DNA of 20,369 bases from DATKEK01 sp035512195 (GTDB lineage: Bacteria > Pseudomonadota > Gammaproteobacteria > Burkholderiales > Eutrophovitaceae): positions 1-20,369 of the forward strand of contig DATKEK010000155.1 of the NCBI GenBank assembly GCA_035512195.1, in the 5' to 3' direction. Below, in pieces: positions 8,251 to 14,489 of this stretch. Each line of letters starts with the position of its first letter. Position 1 is the stretch's first letter. The translations under genes and the position numbers were made by a program. The notes beneath the pieces are model-generated. The model worked only from the letters and a program-made list of their open reading frames with translations, made no database searches and was not told the DNA's origin.

Positions 8251-8724
8251 ATGGCAGTAAAGAAGAGAAAGGCGGCGAAGAAGAAGTCGCCGGCCAAGAA
8301 AGCTGTAAAGAAGGTCGCCAAGAAGGCAACCAAGCGTAAGGCGGTCAAGAAAGTCGCCAAGAAGTCCGTGAAGAAGGCAGCGCCGAAGAAGAAAGCGGCG
8401 AAGAAGAAGCCTGCCAAGCGCAAGCCGGCGAAGAAAGCGGCGAAGAAGCCCGCCAAGCGCAAGGCCGCCAAGAAGCCCGCCAAGAAAAAGGCGGCGAAGA
8501 AGCCTGCCAAGAAGAAGGCGGCGAAAAAGAAAGCGGCGAAGAAGCCTGCCAAGAAGAAGGCGGCGAAAAAAGCGCCGAAGAAGAAAGCGGCGAAGAAACC
8601 CGCCAAGAAGAGGGCGGCGAAAAAGAAAGCGGCGAAACCCGCCGCCTCCGCCCCCGCGGCGCCCAAGCCTGTATCAGCACCGGCGGCCTGGCCGTTTCCG
8701 GTAGCGGGTAACCGGCCTAACTAA
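8251..8724 (+). CDS. Histone H1-like lysine/alanine-rich DNA-binding protein
   Basis: This 157-residue, very basic protein is built almost entirely of KAAKK, KKPAK and KKKAAKKPAK repeats (about residues 5-130). A short non-repetitive tail rich in Ala and Pro ends in AWPFPVAGNRPN. The composition matches the histone H1 C-terminal-like proteins of betaproteobacteria (and AlgP/HctB-type proteins elsewhere), which bind DNA non-specifically and help compact the nucleoid. The start was placed at ATG 8251 because a perfect AAGGAGG (8236-8242) precedes it at 8 bases; the frame stays open upstream, but that part has no H1-like composition. The coding DNA is itself repetitive, so length variation by slippage or recombination is likely. 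It is followed by an inverted repeat at 8736-8790. Confidence 0.92.
   Translation: MAVKKRKAAKKKSPAKKAVKKVAKKATKRKAVKKVAKKSVKKAAPKKKAAKKKPAKRKPAKKAAKKPAKRKAAKKPAKKKAAKKPAKKKAAKKKAAKKPAKKKAAKKAPKKKAAKKPAKKRAAKKKAAKPAASAPAAPKPVSAPAAWPFPVAGNRPN
8491..8570 (+). repeat. Tandem in-frame 42-bp repeat inside the histone-like gene
   Basis: A 38-base stretch beginning GCGGCGAAGAAGCCTGCC occurs identically at 8491-8528 and 8533-8570, a 42-bp (14-codon) period. Shorter degenerate copies of the same AAG/GCG-rich motif fill most of 8260-8640. The period keeps the reading frame, so copy-number change would alter protein length without frameshift. Confidence 0.85.
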
Positions 8725-8735
8725 GCGCCTTGTCG

Positions 8736-8790
8736 ATGCTCGCGGGCAACCTGCATCCGCGATGGATACCAGCAACTGATCCGCGAGCAT
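8736..8790 (+). terminator. Inverted repeat after the histone-like gene, possible terminator
   Basis: ATGCTCGCGG (8736-8745) is perfectly complementary to CCGCGAGCAT (8781-8790). The 35-base loop can fold further, and TATTCTT follows directly. It begins 11 bases after the stop codon. The long loop and the interrupted T-run make it an imperfect intrinsic terminator. Confidence 0.45.
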
Positions 8791-8955
8791 TATTCTTCCG
8801 GTTTTAAACCCGGCGCCAGCAGTTAGGCGCGCGGGCGGAATCGCAAGCTCCGCCGATCGAGAGACGGGAAGCGGAGGGTTCCGGAAAGTCAGGTGCCTGC
8901 GACGACAGGCATCGTTCCCCGTGTTGCCCATCGAGTGTGAACTGTCGGAGGCCTC

Positions 8956-9150
8956 GTGAAACCCCATGCTCCGAGCCGCAATGCCGGTCTGATCTGCCTG
9001 CTGCTGTTTGTTCTCGGCCTGGTCGGCTACTTCGTGCCGCTCGGGCGTCTGCCTTACGTTGGCTCCATCCTCGGCGTGCTGAACCACATCGACGTCTATC
9101 TGCTGATGGTCGGCTACGCCCTGCTCCTGCTTGCCGTCTACGTTCTCTAG
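8956..9150 (+). CDS. Small two-helix membrane protein, function unknown
   Basis: This 64-residue hypothetical protein has two hydrophobic segments, about residues 11-29 (GLICLLLFVLGLVGYFVPL) and 45-63 (HIDVYLLMVGYALLLLAVY), joined by a short loop, so it is probably an inner-membrane hairpin. The N-terminus MKPHAPSRNAG is short and basic, which predicts an N-in orientation. The start is a GTG with GGAGG 4 bases upstream (8947-8951), close but usable. I recognise no named family. The stop codon TAG (9148-9150) is formed across the left edge of the MITE-like element. In the sequence reconstructed without the element the codon would be TAA, so the encoded protein is unchanged. Confidence 0.72.
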   Translation: MKPHAPSRNAGLICLLLFVLGLVGYFVPLGRLPYVGSILGVLNHIDVYLLMVGYALLLLAVYVL

Positions 9151-9184
9151 AACCTATCTCATAATCATTCACGCGTGCGCCGGA

Positions 9185-9273
9185 GACGATTTTCGTTCCC
9201 GGCTAGGCGCGAGCGACGCGGTTTGGCTGGCCCAAATAAGGCGCGAGCAACGACGTCGGGGGCGAAAATCGTC
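9185..9273. repeat. Internal inverted and direct repeats in the MITE-like element
   Basis: GACGATTTTCG (9185-9195) is repeated inverted as CGAAAATCGTC (9263-9273). Between them a 14-bp direct repeat AGGCGCGAGC(G/A)ACG occurs at 9205-9218 and 9239-9252. This is the left half of the element's nested secondary structure. Confidence 0.75.
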
Positions 9274-9285
9274 CCGTCCCGAAGG

Positions 9286-9384
9286 GTTGCGGCCAGAACA
9301 GGCGGCTGCGGCGGTGCTCGGCTTGCCAATAGCCCGTGTATTGGCTGCGCCTCACGCCTTGCCGCCGCCTGTTCTGGCCGCAAC
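9286..9384. repeat. 21-bp perfect inverted repeat (large hairpin) in the MITE-like element
   Basis: The 21-base arms at 9286-9306 and 9364-9384 (core GGCCAGAACAGGCGGC and its complement) match perfectly around a 57-base loop. That loop holds a further small hairpin, CCAAT/ATTGG. As RNA this would be a very stable stem on either strand. Confidence 0.88.
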
Positions 9385-9399
9385 GCGTCGCGCGAATGA

Positions 9400-9408
9400 T
9401 TATGAGAT
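9400..9408. repeat. Target-site duplication, left copy (IS4-family insertion)
   Basis: TTATGAGAT lies immediately outside the left terminal repeat of the IS. The identical 9 bases occur at 10738-10746 immediately outside the right end. Confidence 0.93.
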
Positions 9409-9428
9409 CAGTAGTGTCCCAACGTTTT
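9409..9428 (+). repeat. IS left terminal inverted repeat
   Basis: These 20 bases are identical to the reverse complement of 10718-10737. Confidence 0.94.
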
Positions 9429-9547
9429 CACGAGAGACGGTTGTAGGTTAATGATTGAAATGCGGAAACGAGCGATTTTGTCTGGTCTCGATTTGAACGT
9501 CGAGGCGCAGAATTTGAGCCTTTTGCGGATATCCGCCGAAGGCTCCC

Positions 9548-10717
9548 ATGCATCAAGGCATGCTCGTGTTTGCGCAGGTGATGGCGCATTTGCCGCTCTC
9601 CACATTCCGTCGCTGCGTGGCAGCGCATCGCGGCGATCACAAAGTGCAGGAGTTCTCGTGCCTGGACCAGTTTTTTGCGATGGCTTTTGCGCAGCTGACC
9701 GCACGCGAATCGTTGCGCGACATCGAAGTCAACTTGCGCGCCCAGTCGGCTCGGCTGTACCACATGGGCTTTCGCTGCAAGACGATTGCGCGCAACACGC
9801 TGTCCAACGCGAACGCGGCACGGCCCTGGCAGATGTACGCCGATTTCGCACAGCACCTGATTGGCATTGCGCGACCGTTGTACGCCAACGAGCCGTTGGC
9901 TGTGGACTTGGACGCAACGGTCTATGCGTTCGACGCAACCACCATCGACCTGTGCCTGTCGGTCTATCCGTGGGCGCCATTCCGTTCGGCCAAGGCCGCC
10001 ATCAAGCTGCATACCTTGCTCGATTTGCGCGGTGCGATACCAAGCTTCATCCACATTACCGATGGCAAGACCCACGAGGTCAACATTCTGGACGACCTGA
10101 TCATCGAGCCGGGCGCGTACTACTTGCTCGATCGCGGGTATCTGGACTTCTCTCGATTGTTCGCCATTCATCAAGCGCAGGCTTTCTTCGTCACCCGTGC
10201 CAAGAGCAATACCAAGTTCAAGCGGCGCTACTCGCACCCGGTCGACCGCATCAATACCAATGTTCTGTGCGACCAGGCCGGTGTGCTCACGGTGTTCTAT
10301 TCGAGCAAGGACTATCCGACCACCTTGCGCAGGATCGTGGTGCGGGACGAGGAATCTGGCAAGCGCGTCACGTTCCTGACCAACAACTTTGCCTTGAAGC
10401 CCGATCTGGTCGCCCAGTTGTATCGGCAGCGCTGGCAGGTCGAACTGTTCTTCAAGTGGATCAAACAGCACCTGCGCATCAAGGCGTTTTTCGGGACCAG
10501 CGAGAACGCCGTGAAGACGCAAATCTGGATTGCAGCCTGCACATACGTACTGATCGCTATCGTAAAGAAACGGCTCAAGCTGTCGCATAGCCTTTATGAA
10601 ATCCTACAAATCCTGAGCCTAACCATGTTCGAAACAACACCGATAAATCAATTGCTTCCAAACCTCTCGACCAATTCAGAGCCGCCAATTTCGCCGATCC
10701 AGGGCGTTCTCCTCTGA
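9548..10717 (+). CDS. IS4-family DDE transposase (DUF4372 N-terminal domain)
   Basis: This 389-residue transposase cuts and pastes its own insertion sequence. The N-terminal part (about 1-75, VFAQVMAHLPLSTFRRCVAA through FAQLTARESLRDIE) is the domain commonly found ahead of the DDE domain in this group. The catalytic acids are visible: the first Asp in FDATTIDL, the second in YYLLDRGYLDF, and the Glu in the IS4 signature Y-x2-R-x3-E-x6-K, read in YRQRWQVELFFKWIK. All motifs are in order and there is no frameshift or stop, so the enzyme should be functional. The start is the ATG at 9548; an in-frame alternative further upstream is not apparent. The stop lies just inside the right terminal repeat. 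Confidence 0.95.
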   Translation: MHQGMLVFAQVMAHLPLSTFRRCVAAHRGDHKVQEFSCLDQFFAMAFAQLTARESLRDIEVNLRAQSARLYHMGFRCKTIARNTLSNANAARPWQMYADFAQHLIGIARPLYANEPLAVDLDATVYAFDATTIDLCLSVYPWAPFRSAKAAIKLHTLLDLRGAIPSFIHITDGKTHEVNILDDLIIEPGAYYLLDRGYLDFSRLFAIHQAQAFFVTRAKSNTKFKRRYSHPVDRINTNVLCDQAGVLTVFYSSKDYPTTLRRIVVRDEESGKRVTFLTNNFALKPDLVAQLYRQRWQVELFFKWIKQHLRIKAFFGTSENAVKTQIWIAACTYVLIAIVKKRLKLSHSLYEILQILSLTMFETTPINQLLPNLSTNSEPPISPIQGVLL

Positions 10718-10737
10718 AAAACGTTGGGACACTACTG
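10718..10737 (-). repeat. IS right terminal inverted repeat
   Basis: These 20 bases are the exact reverse complement of 9409-9428, starting right after the transposase stop codon. Confidence 0.94.
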
Positions 10738-10746
10738 TTATGAGAT
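10738..10746. repeat. Target-site duplication, right copy (IS4-family insertion)
   Basis: TTATGAGAT is identical to 9400-9408. The following AGGTTC (10747-10752) completes the right end of the interrupted MITE-like element. Confidence 0.93.
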
Positions 10747-10842
10747 AGGTTCTAATTTCGACGGGTTCCCGCTTCGTTTCCGTGCGGGCTGACGTGCCGG
10801 CATAATCATGGTTCGAGCGACACGCCGCTTCAGGGAAAGCAG

Positions 10843-11055
10843 ATGGAACGCAAGAAGGTCGGTTCAAGCAAATTGCGGTCGGTAGGCTACGACGAGCGTG
10901 CCCGCGTGCTCGAAGTCGAGCTGAACGACGGGTCGGTATATCAGTACAGCGGCGTATCGCCCGAATTGCACCGGCGACTGATGTCGGCGCCGTCTCTCGT
11001 CAGCTACTACCAGGACAAGATCGAGGAGGAATTCTCGCGCAAGCGCCTGCGCTGA
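10843..11055 (+). CDS. KTSC-domain protein
   Basis: This 70-residue protein consists of a single KTSC domain: VGSSKLRSVGYDERARVLEVELNDG, then SVYQYSGVSPELHRRLMSA, then SLVSYYQDKIEEEF, ending in a basic tail SRKRLR. The domain is a small beta-rich fold found alone or fused to RNA- and nucleotide-related proteins; its biochemical role is not established. The ATG start has AGGGAAAG about 8 bases upstream. It lies about 90 bp beyond the right end of the mobile-element nest and converges on the hydrogenase operon, whose last stop is 34 bp away. Confidence 0.87.
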   Translation: MERKKVGSSKLRSVGYDERARVLEVELNDGSVYQYSGVSPELHRRLMSAPSLVSYYQDKIEEEFSRKRLR

Positions 11056-11060
11056 CGCGC

Positions 11061-11078
11061 GATCGCCAGCCTGCGATC
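11061..11078. terminator. Hairpin between convergent genes
   Basis: GATCGC (11061-11066) and GCGATC (11073-11078) form a 6-bp stem with a 6-base loop in the 34-bp gap between the KTSC gene and the end of the hydrogenase operon. There is no T-run on either side, so bidirectional termination is only suggested by position. Confidence 0.3.
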
Positions 11079-11089
11079 CAGCCCTTCGC

Positions 11090-11587
11090 TCAGACGCCGT
11101 GTGCGTTGGCGGAGAGTCCGCCAAGCAGCAGGTCTCTGACATGGCCGGCCATGCGCTCTACCAGCCCGGGCATCGCCGCTTCGAGCGCTGGACTGATGTG
11201 GGGCCCATCGAACGCGTCCGCTTCGATGCCGAACAACACCAGATTCGAAGGCAATTCCCCGAGTGCTCGACCCAGCGCCAGGGTCTGCGCCAGACCGAAA
11301 CCGTGAGAAGAAGGCGAGTCGGCATCCGCCAGCATTTCATCCGGATCCATGCGCCGCAGGGTACCCGCGGGCGCGCCGCTGCGCATGGCGTCGATCAGTA
11401 TCACGCAATCCGCGTTGCGCAAGCGTTCGAGCAGGCCGGCTCCCGGGCGGTCGAGACAATCGACCGTGACGACGCTGTCCGATCCGTGTTCGGCCCACGC
11501 AATTCTGCCCAGGCCCTGTGCCACCTCCCAGCCGACACGGTCGTCCCCGAAAGGGGATCCCAGTCCGAGCACAGCGACGCGGCTCAC
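11090..11587 (-). CDS. [NiFe]-hydrogenase maturation protease (HyaD/HycI/HoxW family)
   Basis: This 165-residue endopeptidase removes the C-terminal tail of the hydrogenase large subunit after nickel is inserted, allowing the active site to close. The family motifs are present: VAVLGLGSPFGDDRVGWEVA at the N-terminus, with the nickel-sensing Asp in GDD; the central DAMRSGAPAGT; and SSHGFGLAQTLALGRAL, which resembles proteases of group 3 hydrogenases. The chosen start is a GTG whose G overlaps the last bases of the large-subunit gene (GTGA, 4-bp overlap), giving MSRVAVLGLG. A longer open frame upstream lies inside the large-subunit gene. It is the last gene of the operon, directly after its substrate's gene. 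Confidence 0.93.
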   Translation of the reverse strand: MSRVAVLGLGSPFGDDRVGWEVAQGLGRIAWAEHGSDSVVTVDCLDRPGAGLLERLRNADCVILIDAMRSGAPAGTLRRMDPDEMLADADSPSSHGFGLAQTLALGRALGELPSNLVLFGIEADAFDGPHISPALEAAMPGLVERMAGHVRDLLLGGLSANAHGV

Positions 11588-12882
11588 CCGCGATCCACCC
11601 GCAAGTCGAGGAAGTGCGTGGCACAGGAGATACAGGGATCGTAATTGCGTATCACCATCTCTCCCATGTGCCGCAGTTCGTCGTCGCTGCGATCCAGCCC
11701 GTAGTCCTGCAAACTGAGTCTGAGGTCGTCCTCGATCCGCGCCTGATTCTGGCTGGTCGGCGGCACGATCCGCGCGGACAGAATCCGTCCCTGTGCGTCG
11801 ATCTCGTAGCGGTGCCACAACAGTCCGCGCGGCGCCTCGGTGGCGCCGATGCCGACGCCTGCACGCGGCGTGACCGGGACATCCGCCGCCGCGGGCAGTT
11901 CATAATCATCGAGTATGCGTAACGCTTCGAGCATGGCGAAGTAAATCTCCGCAGCGCGCGCCGTCGCGCCGAGGAAAGAATCCCGCACCGGCATCCGTAC
12001 GCCGGCGCCGTCCAGCGCATCGCGTACCGGCTGCGGCAGGCAATCCCGGTTCAGCGCGAGCCGTGCCAGGGGCCCCACCAGATACGGTTGGCCGTGAAGC
12101 AGGCAATGCAGTGCCGTGGAATGCGGTACCTGACTCTCCCGGAAGTGCTCGTCGTACTGCTCCCTTGAAATGTCCAGTGAGTCGCTCGACACGATGCGGC
12201 CCCGATACATCGGATACTCATCCGCATGCCGCAGGCTCACCAGCGGATACGCCTGCTCCTTGCCGCGGGGGGTGATGGATGCAATCCATTTGACCAGCGC
12301 TTCGGCTTCGGGGAGCGCGGCGCGCAGGCGGTCGGCCAGCCGTTTTACCGTTTCGTGATCCGGCGCACGGTGGAAGCCGCCGACCTTTGCGCCGACCGGA
12401 TGCACCGACCGCCCGCCGAACAGACGGATCAGCTCGTTGCCCAGCGCCTGCAGCGCGAGGCCGCGGCGAACTTCCGTGCCGTGATCCTTCGCCATCTCGA
12501 TGACGCTGCTCACGCCGAGAAAATCCGGTGCCGCGAGCAGGTGCACATGCAACGCGTGGCTCTGGATCCACTCGCCGCAGTACATCGCCCGCCGCATTGC
12601 GAGAATCCAGTCGTTCACCTCCACGCCGAAGGCGGCTTCCAGCGCCTGCACCGCGCTCATCTGGTAGGCCACCGGGCAGATGCCGCAGATGCGCGCGACG
12701 ATGTCGGGGACTTCGTGAAAAGGCCTGCCCTCCAGGAGTTTCTCGAACATGCGCGGCGGCTCGAAGATGCGCAGCTTCATGTCGCGGATCTCCCCATCGC
12801 GCACTGCGAATTCCAGCGCGCCTTCGCCTTCCACACGTGCGAGCAGCGGCACGTTTACCCGGATCTCGCGTCCCTCAGCCAT
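11584..12882 (-). CDS. hyhL: Group 3b [NiFe]-hydrogenase large (alpha) subunit
   Basis: This 432-residue subunit holds the NiFe active site. The four nickel-binding cysteines are visible: C66 and C69 in RICGICPV, and C417 and C420 in DPCISCATH. After H423 there is a nine-residue tail FLDLRVDRG, the expected substrate of the maturation protease encoded next. Length and the conserved VEGEGALEFAVRDGEI start match the alpha subunit of cytoplasmic heterotetrameric, NADP-linked hydrogenases (sulfhydrogenase type) rather than the longer membrane-bound uptake enzymes. The start codon overlaps the small-subunit gene by 8 bp. In the complex it splits or forms H2 and passes electrons to the small subunit. 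Confidence 0.95.
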   Translation of the reverse strand: MAEGREIRVNVPLLARVEGEGALEFAVRDGEIRDMKLRIFEPPRMFEKLLEGRPFHEVPDIVARICGICPVAYQMSAVQALEAAFGVEVNDWILAMRRAMYCGEWIQSHALHVHLLAAPDFLGVSSVIEMAKDHGTEVRRGLALQALGNELIRLFGGRSVHPVGAKVGGFHRAPDHETVKRLADRLRAALPEAEALVKWIASITPRGKEQAYPLVSLRHADEYPMYRGRIVSSDSLDISREQYDEHFRESQVPHSTALHCLLHGQPYLVGPLARLALNRDCLPQPVRDALDGAGVRMPVRDSFLGATARAAEIYFAMLEALRILDDYELPAAADVPVTPRAGVGIGATEAPRGLLWHRYEIDAQGRILSARIVPPTSQNQARIEDDLRLSLQDYGLDRSDDELRHMGEMVIRNYDPCISCATHFLDLRVDRG

Positions 12883-13660
12883 GTCTTCGCTCTTTCGCCC
12901 GCAGGCCCGCCTCGAGGAAGTCCGGTGCCGCGTTGTTGATCAGCAGGAAACGCGCGGCGACTTCGTCCCGCACCAGCCCGAAACCCTCGAATCGATGGGC
13001 CAGGGCAGTGGTGTTGGGCAATTCGGAGGGACCGTAGCAGGCGTAGCAGTCACGGCCGAACGCAGGGCAGATTGCGCCGCAGCCGGTCCGCGTCACCGGC
13101 CCCATGCAGGGAACGTTGCGGGTCACCATGACGCACACCGCCTGGCGCCGTTTACATTCCATGCATACTTTGTCTTCCTCTTCGCGCGGAACCACGCCCG
13201 ACAACAGCGCGCGCAGCGCCGCGAGCACCTGCCTGCCGCTGACCGGGCATCCCCACAGCTCGAGATCGACCTTGACCATCCCGCGGACCGGGGTCACCCG
13301 GTCGAGCGTGCTCACATACTCGGGCGTGGCGTAGATTCCGGCGACCCACTGGCCGGCGTTGTGCAGATTACGCAATGCCTGGATGCCGCCGCTGGTTGCG
13401 CAGGCGCCGATGGTGACCAAAAAGCGCGAGTTTGTCCGCACCCGCTCGATCCGCTCCTGCTCTTCCGGCGTGGAGATGCTGCCCTCGACGAAAGCGATGT
13501 CCACTTTTGCCTCCGGGTCGACCGGACCGGCCTCGGCGAAGTGCACGAACTCGACCAGCTCCGCAACCTCCAGCAGTGCCTCGCCGAGATTCAGGAACGC
13601 CAGCTGGCAGCCATCGCAGGAGCTGAACTTGTGAACCGCCACTTTCGGCTTTGTCTGCAT
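12875..13660 (-). CDS. hyhS: Group 3b [NiFe]-hydrogenase small (delta) subunit
   Basis: This 261-residue electron-transfer subunit has exactly twelve cysteines (15, 18, 87, 138, 166, 169, 176, 185, 194, 198, 205, 208), the number needed for three [4Fe-4S] clusters. The proximal cluster ligands sit in SSCDGCQL, IGACATSGG and LWGCPVSG. There is no twin-arginine signal, so the enzyme is cytoplasmic. The start was placed at ATG 13660, giving MQTKPKVAVHKFSSCDGCQL, one base after the gamma-subunit stop. The open frame extends further upstream, but that part lies over the gamma gene and has no family resemblance. It overlaps the large-subunit gene by 8 bp. Confidence 0.94.
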   Translation of the reverse strand: MQTKPKVAVHKFSSCDGCQLAFLNLGEALLEVAELVEFVHFAEAGPVDPEAKVDIAFVEGSISTPEEQERIERVRTNSRFLVTIGACATSGGIQALRNLHNAGQWVAGIYATPEYVSTLDRVTPVRGMVKVDLELWGCPVSGRQVLAALRALLSGVVPREEEDKVCMECKRRQAVCVMVTRNVPCMGPVTRTGCGAICPAFGRDCYACYGPSELPNTTALAHRFEGFGLVRDEVAARFLLINNAAPDFLEAGLRAKERRHG

Positions 13661-13661
13661 G

Positions 13662-14489
13662 TCAGAATCCTTTGACACTGAACAGCGGTTTGATGTGCGG
13701 GTAGGCGAATACCGGACCTTCCCGGCAGACGAAATCCGGGCCGAACTGGCAGTGTCCGCAGTGCCCGATCGCGCACTGCATGTTGCGTTCGAGCGAGAGA
13801 TAAATGTCATCCTCGGCGATGCCGCGCGCGGCCAGCTGGCGCGCGGCGATCTGCATCATGATCTCCGGCCCGCACAACATCGCAATCGCGTCCCCGGGCA
13901 GATGCGCCTCGTCGAACACGTCGGTCACGCGCCCGATATGGAACGGCCACAGTGGGCCGCCGTGATCCGCGGACAGCAGCACCTGCACGCCGGGCAACTT
14001 TGCCCACTCGGCGTAGCGTTCGCGCCAGATCAGCTCGCTGGCATGCTTGACGCCCTGAATGATCGTGACATGACCGAAGTGCTTGCGGTATGCGAACAGG
14101 TAATTGATCACCGCCACCACCGGTGCGCAACCCAGGCCGCCGGTGACGATCACCACGTCGCGGCCTCTGGCCTGATCCAGCGGCCAGCCGCGCCCAAAAG
14201 GACCGCGAATGCCGACGCGGTCCCCGGCGTGCAGTTTCGCCAAGCCGTTGGTCACCCGACCGACCGCGCGAATGGTGTGATCGAGCAGCACGGGACTCTC
14301 GGGATCGGAAACGATCGAGATCGGTACCTCCCCCGCGCCGTGCAGATACACCATGTTGAACTGCCCGGGTGCAAACCGATACGCAGTGCGCTCGCCCAAA
14401 TCGGTCAGCCGCAGTCGCAGCGTGAAGATCCCCGGGGACTCGTCGATGCGTTCGATGACCTCGGCGTCGCGCGGCAGATAGGGATTCAT
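13662..14489 (-). CDS. hyhG: Group 3b hydrogenase gamma subunit, FAD/NAD(P)-binding oxidoreductase
   Basis: This 275-residue diaphorase-like subunit exchanges electrons with NAD(P)H through FAD. It has a ferredoxin-reductase beta-barrel with RFAPGQFNMVYLHGAGEVPISI (flavin binding), the nucleotide-binding motif VTGGLGCAPVVAVI, the CGPEIMM motif near the nicotinamide site, and a C-terminal [2Fe-2S] site C239, C244, C247 and C255 in MQCAIGHCGHCQF followed by FVCREGP. The same layout is found in dihydroorotate dehydrogenase electron-transfer subunits and sulfide dehydrogenase. ATG 14489 overlaps the beta-subunit stop by 4 bp. A 551-residue open frame here that begins far upstream is a read-through artefact over the beta gene. 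Confidence 0.94.
   Translation of the reverse strand: MNPYLPRDAEVIERIDESPGIFTLRLRLTDLGERTAYRFAPGQFNMVYLHGAGEVPISIVSDPESPVLLDHTIRAVGRVTNGLAKLHAGDRVGIRGPFGRGWPLDQARGRDVVIVTGGLGCAPVVAVINYLFAYRKHFGHVTIIQGVKHASELIWRERYAEWAKLPGVQVLLSADHGGPLWPFHIGRVTDVFDEAHLPGDAIAMLCGPEIMMQIAARQLAARGIAEDDIYLSLERNMQCAIGHCGHCQFGPDFVCREGPVFAYPHIKPLFSVKGF

Larger units (their letters stand above)
9409..10737 (+). mobile_element. Complete IS4-family insertion sequence (1329 bp)
   Basis: The element is bounded by perfect 20-bp terminal inverted repeats, CAGTAGTGTCCCAACGTTTT at 9409-9428 and its complement at 10718-10737, and flanked by the 9-bp direct repeat TTATGAGAT. It encodes one uninterrupted transposase covering most of its length. 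Intact ends, intact target duplication and an intact gene indicate a recent, probably still active insertion. A palindrome GCGGATATCCGC (about 9524-9535) lies shortly before the transposase start. It is inserted inside the right terminal repeat of the MITE-like element. Confidence 0.94.
9150..10752. mobile_element. MITE-like non-autonomous element, interrupted by an IS4-family insertion
   Basis: The two ends are 9150-9175 and, split by the IS, 9389-9408 plus 10747-10752. Once the IS and one copy of its target duplication are removed, they form 26-bp terminal inverted repeats with one mismatch, each beginning GAACCTATCTCATAATCATT. TA dinucleotides flank both ends (9148-9149 and 10753-10754) as the target duplication. 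The reconstructed element is about 265 bp, has no coding capacity, and holds internal inverted repeats. A TA duplication is typical of IS630/Tc1-like and some IS5-group transposases, which would have to act in trans. The family of the parent element is not determined. Confidence 0.82.

Noticed and set aside
8260..8640. CRISPR-like or satellite array
   Set aside because: The repeats are coding triplets of a K/A-rich protein, with no spacers of constant length and no non-coding structure.
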